NCBI RefSeq assembly: GCF_021155775.2
Contig: NC_060234.1
Location: 8,070,283-8,134,282 of the forward strand
Origin: Neodiprion pinetum
Lineage: Eukaryota > Arthropoda > Insecta > Hymenoptera > Diprionidae
DNA length: 64,000 nt
Direction of reading: 5' to 3'
Below the pieces are notes generated by a model, which was not told the origin of the DNA, ran no database searches, and saw only the letters and a list, made by a program, of their open reading frames with translations. Shown piece by piece: positions 1-9,070 of the stretch (positions are counted from its first letter, which is position 1; the number at the start of each line of letters is the position of its first letter). The position numbers were made by a program, and so were the translations under genes.

Positions 1-3000
1 TGTCAGTTCGAAACGTGGGGTCAACATGCTTCTTTTTCCAAAGTGACAATTGGTGGATAGAAAAAACTCTTGTAAAGATTTCGTGTGTGAAGAATTTATC
101 AAGTTTTGAAATTGAGTTGTATAAATGTGTCGTTGATTGAAAAGTGTATGATTAATTTAAAATTAGCCTTCTGTTTCCATACTTTGAATTTTATTAATTT
201 GAACTTAGTTCTTGTGATAGATACAGGAAACTTTCTAGTACGTTACATCTAACGTTATTTACTGTTAATTTGAAAATTGTAAGTACAAATTGTTTTTACA
301 AATCTAGCGAAAAACATGCAACCTACACGAGAAATTTCTTCAGGAAATTTCACGTCAGAATATTACCGTAAACTATATGAACATGTATAAGATCGTATTC
401 CCTTTGATCACGGTCTGTGGGCTGGGAACTCATAGGGTGGGGGGTGCCTAAAAGTAGTGTTTATTTCCGCCACTTGGAGCAGTGCAACCTTTCGTCCGAA
501 TCCCCCCGCAACTTGGTTCACCCGCAGGGCGAGCATTGGCAATCTCTCTACCAGTTTCTGGTCAAGAGGTAGCTTTTGAACAGCTGTGCTATAACAGAGT
601 AAACTATATTTTTAATCGATAAAAAATAAGTGCATTGCTCATTAAAACGTAATACTTCACTTTACGAACGAAAGACGCGCAGGGTTATAATGATTATTTA
701 TTTGATATATGTATACGATTTTTTGCAGTAATAAATATCATACATTTTCAGATCTAATCATTTTTTTACCGCTGAATTTGTGGTAAAAATAGTTATTTTT
801 TATCGTCAAAACAAGTTGAGCTCACTCATTGTCAGACAAACTGAACCTAAACTGGGACACACGACATTTGAGACACTAATCGTTGAATGAGGATATGTAA
901 TACAACGCACTAATACATAAATTTATACCTATGCATCATGATGTAAGGAAACAAGGTGAAACCATGCGCATACGGTTTAGTTGAACCAATCAGAAAACAT
1001 ATCCAAGGTGACGTCATATAGGCTTGATATTTTGTCCTTCGGTGTTTACGTTATTATTCTTGCAACTTTTGACTGCGCAAACTGGCATTTTCAGGAAACA
1101 GAATATACGGAAATAATTAAGTAATCTCAAGTAACCTAATTACGCGATATTACGTGATTTCTGTGATGTCATCTTGGATATGGGCAGACTGAGCGAAAAT
1201 CGGTCTTCAGTTCTGGCACACCTTGTATATTTACATCATGCTATGCATAAAGGCTGATAGCCTTATGGGACTTTTCGTAATCGAAAATGGACCAGATAAA
1301 TTCTTCGTCAAGCAGCGCCCTCTGCGTCCTTCCTTATATGCCCAACTCAAGTCGGCAAGCGGTCGGTACGTAGAGACGAGAAGAACTGATGTTACCATCG
1401 CTCACCGCATGTACCCAGATAATGCAGAGTCGAATATTGTTATGCCTATGGAATGACGAACGGGAGCAGGCTGAAATTTTCAGATAACTCCGTTAGGACG
1501 CCGTATACTGTTCAATAACGACAATTCATCTGGGCCAAATTCAGCAACGTCAATCGGATCGACAAAAATAATACTATTTAAATAGATTTGCAATAAACGT
1601 GCACCTGGTTTACTGTTAACAGAGCTCGAAACCTTTTCTTGATGCAAAGAATGGAAGATGTAGTCGAAAAAGTTAGTCAAAGGATGAAGATATACAGTTG
1701 ATCCTGTATGTACCATATGTAATTTCTGTGCATATGTTTAATACCTAACTCGTACCGTTAGCCGAAGATAATAATATGCATCTTGAGTCAACGCTCATAT
1801 CTTCATTTCGAAAGAAAATGCAGTTGACGTGTAAAAATAATTTCTGACCTGACGTTAAATTTCCGTGGTTTTTAAAAAATACAGTTTGCTTGCAGCGAAA
1901 AACCTAGACCTATTTACACGAAAATACTACTTGTAAATATTTTTTGGAAATTAGGTAAGACTCGATTGTTACTAATGTTTGAGCCCATGCTGTAATAAAC
2001 CCCGATTGACCTCAGGCAATCATTGTCACAAAATTGAAAAAAATTTGAAAGATTATCCAGGTTCCTTTTTCCGACGTCTAGTCACATTATCTGGTTAGAT
2101 TGCGACTCTGTCCGCTAAACCCCTAACATAAGATTGTTCAGAAAATTATTATCAAGTGGCCCAGGATATAACTACTCATATCTGTCCACTTTATTATACG
2201 TTTACGGCAATGCCCGCGTTGATTGTGAGGAATTTCGAGTTTAGGAATACGCATTCCCGACAAAATCGATACTATTTTATCCGAAATTTCAGCACTTTTC
2301 CGGTAACTCCTAATAATGATATTACCCACAGGACCCAACTGTGTAATAATACAATATATAGGATATCAGAAACTAACGACTGATATCACCTATAAATAGA
2401 TTTTTCGGATTCTTTATAATCAATTTCTCATCAATTATCTATGATATCTAGGTCAAGAAAAATATCGATGAAAGGTTTTGCAGACTTAGGTTATAGAAGA
2501 AGAATTTCACGAAGTGAAGAGGAGTCAAAGGTAAAACGTTAATGAGTTACAATATACATATTAAAATTACAAGAAACTTGTTAATGCATCATTTGTTTCG
2601 CGTTTTACGAATTTATTCTGTCAAAATCTGGCCTTCCGTTCTATCGAAAATGATATGATTTTATGTGTTTAATGTGACAAAACATTTCTTGTGTGATTTT
2701 TAATTGAGTCTGAAATCAAGTAATAATATTATAAAATGCAATTTATCGTATTGGTTGCCTTTCTTTTTATGTATAATATGTGAATGTAATACTGTTTTGA
2801 AAAAAAGTAATCAACGGTAGATTCGGTCAAATAATCTACGAATCGAACGGGTATACAAATTTGTCTTAAAATTTTTTAAATAATTCTGTACAATATAGAT
2901 TCAAAAGACCAAACGGGGAAGAAAGATGTTGGAAGTGCCAAACTCTCAATTGCCAAAAGTATGTACACCTTGTTGACTTGAATTAAGAAACGAAATTTAT

Positions 3001-3711
3001 CAAAAAGAAAAATGTATTTACGTGGAATTCACTCTGACTAAAGTAGAGAAATCCGAAGGTATTACGATTCCACATGCGTTACACATTATCGAAGCATTAG
3101 TTTTATTGACAATGAGTTGAATTCACGCATGAAGAAAATTGCCATTTGAAAACGTGCAATATGTCAGTATTTGACCAGTGAAAATAAGTTTAGTAATGCT
3201 CGTTTCCACACCACCGCAAGCGGTAGAGCACCCGACGCGTTTTTTTTTACGTGGTATCCCCAGTAGGCCTAATCCACAGAGAATACTCGCAAGATTGATC
3301 CTACGTTCTTCGAACAATAGCAGATTACTTTTTGTCACATAATAATTATGGTGAATTGTTTTTCCCAATCAATTTGTACTAGCGCGTATTCGCAGTTCGT
3401 TCAAAATTATTCAGTCTTTCAACTCACTGACTACTTGTCGTCAATGAAAGATGGCTGTTTTAATTATGGATGAAAAATGGATGTTTTAATTTTGGGTTAT
3501 GGGCGATTGTTTTTATCTCATATGCAAACGGCGTTTGACTTTGGATGTTTGCGCACGGGTTTTTCTTCTTGTGAGGTATGAGATGATGAATAAATACAGA
3601 ACCTGGTGAATACGGAAAACAATGAACAACTAAACCAAGATCGAAAACACGAATCGCTGTAAGACAATATCATTTACCTACCGGATGACGATACAGAAAT
3701 CTTTAAAGAAT
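1..3711. other. No recognisable gene; AT-rich flank left of the array
   Basis: I find no coding region, RNA gene or mobile-element domain here. The few open frames are under 85 codons, mostly lack an ATG and have no recognisable motif. A GC-richer patch at about 410-570 stands out in composition, but I could not assign it to a tRNA, a repeat or an exon. Homology to the array unit begins near 3712-3716. Confidence 0.6.
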
Positions 3712-3715
3712 TTAT

Positions 3716-4231
3716 TACAATAAGAAGTATATATTATCATAGATATATCGTACGCTGGCCCGATTTTCGGTGCCTAAACACGGCATCAAGTTTCGGTTTT
3801 TTTCTCACTTTTCCTAAAGCTGTGGGCTAATCAAATATTTTTCAGGTGAAATATATGTTGAAACATTTCGAGTTTGTTCGCGGGCTGAACTGCTCCAGAA
3901 TTCCACACGTAATATGTGAGATAACCTGGAGATTTCGCACAAGCTCGAATGTTGTATTAATTTCAAGAATTTGCTGTCTCTTGGATAGAGCTGCAGGATT
4001 CGGTCTCTGGACTCGAAAGGAAGGTGGAGAATGATTACTTGTCGATTGTGTGATCAACTCCTGGAAAAGCTTGAACAGTTTGACCGCTTCAACTTGGTTT
4101 TTCGAAATAGCCTCAGAGGTTGTTTCCTCACCCTCATGTGCAAAGGCACGAGTGGAATAAACCCATCATCATAGGCCGTGTAAACGGTTGAGAGTCAAAC
4201 TTGATCTGTGTGTGTAAAGCACGCACAGATC
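3716..4231 (+). repeat. Left-edge repeat module without the gypsy-1 insertion
   Basis: This ~515-bp stretch joins the sequence found just before gypsy-1 in each unit (7215-7459) directly to the sequence found just after it (12230 onward). It is therefore an unoccupied form of the insertion site. It differs from the corresponding unit sequences at a handful of positions, for example near 3973, 4166 and 4215. Another unoccupied copy lies at 61080-61573. The module starts with a diverged satellite monomer and ends in the hairpin at 4203-4231. Confidence 0.75.
4203..4231. repeat. 13-bp-stem inverted repeat (hairpin) closing the repeat module
   Basis: Arms 4203-4215 and 4219-4231 pair over 13 positions around a 3-nt loop, with G.T pairs at 4211:4223 and 4215:4219; in units 2-6 the base at the second site is C, giving a full pair. 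The outer arms read GATCTGTG and CACAGATC. In the copy near 61.55 kb the right arm is cut after GCACGCAC and jumps into a satellite monomer, so this hairpin coincides with a rearrangement breakpoint. Equivalent hairpins lie 8272, 16546, 24820, 33093 and 41373 bp downstream. Confidence 0.7.
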
Positions 4232-5327
4232 GATCGCTATGAGTCATTGACTCGTGACGTGAGAAATTTGTTTCCAGAGAGGAAACCTTTAAATAATAGT
4301 TAAATGTTTTGTTCCCGGGAGGCGGGATGAGTGACAGAATGTGACGTCGTGAATTTATTTTTCTTGTAATGTTTAGGAAATTTGTGGTAAGTTAGGAAGG
4401 AATAGCTCTTCCTGATTTACTTTGATAATAATTAGGTTTGCCTACGGCAAGACTGAATATTATTTGCGTGATAGCATGTTGGTCAGAAGGACGGTATTTG
4501 ACAATCCTGGATCGTCGTTGATAAGTCGGTTTTGATATTGCTAATGATTCGTTTCATTAGAACTAAGACGGAATATTATTTCGTGATAGCATGGTAGTCG
4601 GAAGGACTTAGATAATAGTTCGGTTTACGTATGGCAAGACTGAATATTATTAGCGTGGTAGTCGAATGAAAGGGAATTCTACGCAAACATGCCTTCACCT
4701 GTATTAGGACATTCAGTCGCAATGACAGAGACTCTCTACAGGTTCAGGTGCCCTACGTATCGGTCAGAGGATTGTGAGACGAACACCGTATCTGAGCTAT
4801 GAGGTCAGACGCGATGCTGTTCTTCACTCAGACACGGCTCCCTAGTACCCAAGGACTTTTTACTGAGAACAAGTAAAAATGTTAATACGTTGAATGCCCT
4901 CCTTTGATGGGAAGTGGTGTGTGAGGATTCCTGGAAGGACGACTCCACGTCACTTGATCGTGGGTCTGTCGATATCCGGCTCCTCGTATACGTGGAATGG
5001 TCCGTGAATATGAGTACGGATGGGTCCTCGCGTTGAATAATTCGTCGATCTACCTTGGCGTGTGGCTCAATAGACGATAAATTGCTAGATCCACGTTTGC
5101 GCTCGTCTTTTATACTCTTACTGTCTAGTTTCGCCGTTTTCGGGGATAGAGATTGGTCGTGTCCCCTGAAGAATGGGTACGGTGAATCGTGCGATTTGAT
5201 TGGATTACCGGTATGTGGTGGGGTTATCGAGTTGGTAGTGAGATTTGGGCGTGTCACCACCAAGCACAATATTTGGGGCACGCGTTGAACTTCAGGTGAC
5301 AGCACGCTAGCCAGGCGTCCCGTCACA
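4232..5327 (-). mobile_element. Orphan LTR-like segment, minus strand, unit 1
   Basis: Read on the minus strand, the segment begins TGTGACGGGACG at 5327, a typical LTR opening, and about 215 bp further in carries a TATA box in the context GAGTATAAAAG (plus strand 5108-5114). Between about 4430 and 4660 it holds diverged internal direct repeats (blocks around GACTGAATATTATT and GATAGCATG). No matching internal retroelement sequence or second LTR accompanies it. The left boundary is uncertain; I placed it at the hairpin because the 61.5-kb module copy stops there. An open frame of 181 codons on this strand (5350-4805) resembles no family I know and is probably incidental. A solo or truncated LTR is the best reading. 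Confidence 0.45.
5108..5114 (-). promoter_or_regulatory. TATA box of the minus-strand LTR-like segment
   Basis: The minus strand reads TATAAAA inside GTATAAAAGACG, about 215 bp from the presumed LTR start, a plausible distance for a U3 promoter. The same box recurs at +8272, +16546, +24820, +33093 and +41373. Whether it is active is unknown; if it is, transcription would run leftward, against the gypsy-1 coding strand of the preceding unit. Confidence 0.4.
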
Positions 5328-5342
5328 ATATATTTCCATAAA

Positions 5343-7459
5343 CATATCAAACACTCACGCCAATTTCCGTCGCCAAAACTCTGGAGCGAGTTTCAAGAAT
5401 TTTTTTCCACTACTCTGAGAGCTGAAGTCTGACCGATAATTTCCAAACGAAAAATGAAACATGTCAAACATAAGCAAGACTCTAGAGCAAGTTACCAAAA
5501 TTTTTTTTACTTCTCTGAAAGCTGAGGTCTGATCGAATAATTTTTCGGTAAAGAATATACATTATCACGAACATATCAAACACTCGCGCCAATATCCGTC
5601 GCAAAAACTCTGAAGCAAGTTTCCAGAATTTTTGCCACTTTTCTGAAAGTTGAGTTCTGATCGATAATTTCGAAATGAAAAGTAAAACATGTCAAACACT
5701 CACGCCTGTTTGCGTCACCAAAACTCTGAAGAAAGTTTCCTGTATTTTCTTCCACGTCTCTGAAAGCTGAGGTCTGATCGAATAATTTTCCGATAAAAAA
5801 TATATATCATCATAAGCATATCAAACACTCACGCCAATTTCCGTCGCCAAAACTCTGGAGCGAGTTTCCGGAATTTTTTCCACTCCTCTGAAAGCTGATG
5901 TCTGATCGAATAATTTTCCGATAAAGAATAAACATTATCGCAAACATATCAAACACTCGCGCCAATGTCCGTCGCAAAAACTCTGAAGCAAGTTTCCAGA
6001 ATTTTTTGCCACTTTTCTGAAAGTTGAATTCTGATCGATAATTTCCAAATGAAAAGTAAAACATATCAAACACTTGCGCCAAATTTTTTCACCAAAACTC
6101 TGGAGCACGTCTCCATTATTTTTTTCCACTTTTCTGAAAGTTCTTAGATTATTTGAAAATTAAAAATGAGGCTGAATCAATATTAAAAATCTTTTATCAA
6201 CTATGAATAGTAGAGTGAAATTTTAATTTATTTATAAATATGACTACACATGAGCCGTCATTATGTTTAAAATTCATTCATTCATCCATTCATTCATTCC
6301 AGGTGTATATAGTTAAAACAGTGTATATTGTTAAAATGGGTGGATATCGTTGAAATTATAAAGTACTGTCAATAACGGTTTTTCGTCGAGGCACTATATT
6401 TTCCCATTTCACTTTTAATGTTCTTCGTTTTGTATCGTCTCTCTTTAAGATTAGCTTGGCTTTTCGAGTGTTTACGGATTATTTTCAACGGTCTGTCCTC
6501 GTAGTTTAGATTTACTTGTTATTCTCAGTTAGTCGACTATTTCAGAGAGGAACACCTCCGCACCTCCTCCTTCCTGGAGAGACGTAGACCAAGCCCACTT
6601 AATTTTCTCCTTCTCAAATTTGACCAGGTTCCCCACTCCCTGGGTCTAGCCTAATCCGATCGTGCCGTCTTCATTGCGCGGTTATATTTGAATCATTACA
6701 AAGTTGAGTTCTGATCGATAATTTCCAAATGAAAAGTAAAACATATGAAACACTCACGCCTGTTTGCGTTACCAAAACTCTGAAGCAAGTTTCCTGTGTT
6801 TTTTTCCACTTCTATGAAAGCTGAGGTCTGATCCAATAATTTTTCGATAAAAAACGTATCTTTTGATGTACATATCAAACACTTGCGCCAAATTTTTTCA
6901 CCAAAACTCTGGAGCACGTCTCCAGTATTTTTTTCCACTTTTCTGAAAGTTGAGTTCTGATCGATAATTTCCAAATGAAAAGTGAAACATATCAAACACT
7001 CACGCCTGTTTGCTTCACCAAAACTCTGAAGCAAGTTTCCCGTATTTTCTTCCACGTCTCTGAAAGCTGAGGTCTGATCGAATAATTTTCCGATAAAAAG
7101 TACATCCTTTCATACACATATCGAACACTGACGCCAATTTCCGTCTCCAAAATTCTAGAGCAAGTTTACAGTGAATTTTTTTCACTTCTCAGAGAGCTGA
7201 GGTCTGATCCATGAATTTTACAATAAGAAGTATATATTATCATAGATATATCGTACGCTGGCCCGATTTTCGGTGCCTAAACACGGCATCAAGTTTCGGT
7301 TTTTTTCTCACTTTTCCTAAAGCTGTGGGCTAATCAAATATTTTTCAGGTGAAATATATATTGAAACGTTTCGAGTTTGTTCGCGGGCTGAACTGCTCCA
7401 GAATTCCACACGTAATATGTGAGATAACCTGGAGATTTCGCGCAAGCTCGAATGTTATA
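5343..7459 (+). repeat. Satellite monomer block, unit 1 (interrupted by the 557-bp insertion)
   Basis: Tandem monomers start with CATATCAAACACTC or a close variant at 5343, 5460, 5572, 5688, 5817, 5945, 6062, 6742, 6871, 6988 and 7117; a diverged monomer (CGTACGCTGG type) follows near 7237. Spacings are 117, 112, 116, 129, 128, 117, then 129, 117 and 129. Shorter monomers end in a TTTCCAAATGAAAAG type sequence and longer ones in TTTTCCGATAAAAAA, so the older structure looks like a ~246-bp dimer. The same family occurs outside the array at 55986-56364 and 60955-62215. No gene is assigned; minus-strand open frames arise because several monomer lengths are multiples of three. Confidence 0.85.
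6143..6699. mobile_element. 557-bp unclassified insertion with 6-bp target-site duplication, unit 1
   Basis: A satellite monomer is interrupted after AAAGTT (6137-6142) and resumes at AAAGTT (6700-6705), a perfect 6-bp duplication. The insert has no terminal inverted repeats and no TG...CA ends. It contains a short CATT-type microsatellite at about 6272-6298. Candidates are a truncated LINE, a SINE-like element or another short mobile element; I cannot classify it. Confidence 0.6.
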
Positions 7460-7816
7460 TGTAAACAAATATGACGAGGCCTATATTCACCTCATCATAT
7501 TTCTTCCTCACTCCCAAATTTGAAATTTCACCGCACAACAATAAGCGCCTTTGGCAGTTTCACGGTCAATAGTACATACGTGTAAATATGAGCGAATAGA
7601 GACAATAGAATGCCGAGGGCATTATGACAGATTAGTACATAAGCTATTATCAGCGAAATCGCACGTGGAAACGTCAGAACGAGAGGAAAATAAGCTGTAA
7701 ATGTCGTTTCTCCATTTACAGGTAATATTATTTTTATTAAACATAGAATATAAGTACGTAATGTAAAGAAAAGTAATGTAATGTAATAGTATACGAAACA
7801 ATAAACTCCATTTACA
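7460..7816 (+). repeat. Putative 5' LTR of gypsy-1, copy 1
   Basis: Starts TGTAAAC and ends TTTACA, giving short inverted termini; an AATAAA signal at about 7799-7804 lies shortly before the end. The first 16 bp recur right after the polypurine tract at 12208-12223, which fixes the left boundary. The right boundary is less certain because CTCCATTTACAG occurs twice (7710-7721 and 7806-7817). A hairpin (arms 7467-7479 and 7490-7502, one mismatch) sits near the start, and the 3' LTR remnant stops within its left arm. No standard TGG tRNA primer site follows the LTR. Confidence 0.6.
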
Positions 7817-7902
7817 GAGAAACTCATCGCAGCTTCGACAAAGTTAAAAAAGGAACATTATAAAACGACATTTTTGCTTAAAAAAAAAAAAAAAAATACA
7901 GA

Positions 7903-8727
7903 ATGGAAAAACTGAAATTTGAATTTACGGTCAAGTCTTCGACGGAAGATCCGAAAACAAACATAATCGCCATAACCTCAATAACCACACCCGACGATCG
8001 CTGTTTTATACTCCCGGACCAGCTTCAACCGATGAGACATCATGCGAAACTTACAACTACGGCGGGTTATCAGAAAATAAAAGCTACACTACAAAAAAGA
8101 GGACAAGCGAGAAAAGTATGGATTAGTTTGACCGGAGATATACTACAACAGTATAAGGATGAAGATGGGAACATAATATGCAACGACTACTTACTTGAAG
8201 AAATGTCAACAGCGCAAGACACTACACCCACAGCAAACATCACAGAAGAGGCATTATCAAGAATTTTGGAAAAATTTACCGAAAAGCAAACTGAAGATAA
8301 GCCCCAAGATTATGGAATCCGTAACTTAAGAAAGGTATCTGAAAAATTTGTAATAGAGAAATTGACAGGCAGAAATTCAAATGTGCCCCAGTGGATGGAT
8401 ATTTTTGAAAATGAATGTTCTCGATTAGGTGTAGAAAGAGATATTGAAAAAATCGAGATCTTTAGACTTTTTCTAGAAGATTCATGCATCGACTGGTATG
8501 GGTCAATGCTGATAAAATATACATTAGATTCAGAGTGGAGAACATGGAAACAAAATTTCTGTGAAACTTACGCCAATAAAAGGTGGACTGGGATTAGATA
8601 TGCAATATCTTACAAATACATAAAGGGTTCGCTATTAGAATATGCTTTAAAGAAAGAAAGACTTCTATTAGAAACAAACAAGTCAATAGATACGCCTACC
8701 TTAATTGATCTTATTGCTGTAGGGTGA
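7903..8727 (+). CDS. gag: Gag, N-terminal and capsid part, gypsy-1 copy 1 (stopped by TGA)
   Basis: Structural protein forming the retrotransposon particle. The ATG at 7903 follows the leader and an A-rich tract. Residues of about 1-110 form an N-terminal region found in this family; about 150-270 resemble the capsid-type retrotransposon Gag domain (QWMDIFENEC, DWYGSML, WRTWKQNFCETYANK). Translation ends at TGA (8725-8727) where the related element at 62.56 kb has a TTA leucine codon in the same context (DLIAVG then PN), so the stop is a nonsense lesion. The frame stays open afterward to 8928. The missing C-terminus includes the zinc knuckle. Identical in all five copies. Confidence 0.8.
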   Translation: MEKLKFEFTVKSSTEDPKTNIIAITSITTPDDRCFILPDQLQPMRHHAKLTTTAGYQKIKATLQKRGQARKVWISLTGDILQQYKDEDGNIICNDYLLEEMSTAQDTTPTANITEEALSRILEKFTEKQTEDKPQDYGIRNLRKVSEKFVIEKLTGRNSNVPQWMDIFENECSRLGVERDIEKIEIFRLFLEDSCIDWYGSMLIKYTLDSEWRTWKQNFCETYANKRWTGIRYAISYKYIKGSLLEYALKKERLLLETNKSIDTPTLIDLIAVG

Positions 8728-9070
8728 CCAAATTTTGTATCCGATAGAATAGATAGAGAAAAGTTAAATCAGACTGAAGATATATTTAAGGAGATCAGAG
8801 GACTAGAGCACCTGGTGAATAAAAAAAATTCAGAAAAAAAGAGTACTACAACTACTACTTATATTGAAAACAAAAGTAAAGCGAAAAATAGTGACCATAA
8901 ACCATGTTCGATTTGCGAGAAAAAAAAATAAGAGCAATCGCTACCACCCAGAATCTTTATGCTGGTTCAGGAACAAAGCCGACGATCAACAAAACAAAGA
9001 ATACATAAGACATGTAAATAATTCTGGGTTAGAAATAGAATTAAATACCAAAGATCCAAAAAACTTATAG
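8728..9070 (+). pseudogene. gag: Gag C-terminal remainder with split zinc knuckle and -1 slippery site, copy 1
   Basis: After the TGA the gag frame continues through CSIC (8908-8916) and stops at TAA 8929-8931, right after a run of nine A (8920-8928). The second half of the same C-x2-C...H-x4-C knuckle (HPESLC) lies in the next frame, which runs to TAG 9068-9070. One homopolymer slip therefore split the knuckle. The A AAA AAC heptamer at 9058-9064 is in register with this gag frame, two codons before its stop, and the pol frame is the -1 frame there. The 62.2-kb relative has the same arrangement. Confidence 0.65.
9058..9064 (+). promoter_or_regulatory. Putative -1 ribosomal frameshift heptamer (gag to pol)
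   Basis: A AAA AAC in the X XXY YYZ register of the gag frame, followed by TTA TAG. The protease frame begins in the -1 frame across this point. AAAAAAC is an established class of -1 slippery sequence in retroviruses and other retroelements. The diverged relative keeps it at 62891-62897. I see no strong downstream stem-loop by eye. Confidence 0.5.

Noticed and set aside
410..570. GC-rich patch as a tRNA, snRNA or exon
   Set aside because: I could not fold it into a cloverleaf or find splice-bounded coding sequence; there is no support beyond composition.
1223..1456. 77-codon open frame in the left flank
   Set aside because: It starts at a non-ATG codon and has no similarity I recognise and no neighbouring gene structure.
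4805..5350. 181-codon open frame on the minus strand, present in five units and slightly shorter in the sixth
   Set aside because: It lies within an LTR-like segment, covers its TATA box, shows no domain and is conserved only because the unit was copied. I treat it as incidental.
5343..6142. Regular short repeats considered as a CRISPR array
   Set aside because: Monomers of 112-129 bp are similar along their whole length with no unique spacers, and the window is eukaryotic.
5810..7055. Minus-strand open frames of 64-119 codons over the satellite
   Set aside because: They consist of tandem monomers with no recognisable fold or start context. I kept only the codon-multiple length pattern as an observation.
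3958..7459. Idea that the 3.5-kb segment between gypsy-1 copies is itself a giant shared LTR
   Set aside because: The polypurine tract and repeated 16-bp terminus place the real LTR start inside, at the gypsy-1 edge. The segment holds unrelated nested pieces in both orientations, and unoccupied module copies exist without gypsy-1.
7528..7827. 99-codon minus-strand frame in the gypsy-1 LTR
   Set aside because: It overlaps the LTR and leader and has no motif beyond hydrophobic residues expected from AT-rich DNA.
8864..9070. 68-codon frame as an independent small gene
   Set aside because: It lacks an ATG and encodes the second half of the Gag zinc knuckle after a frameshift; it belongs to gag.
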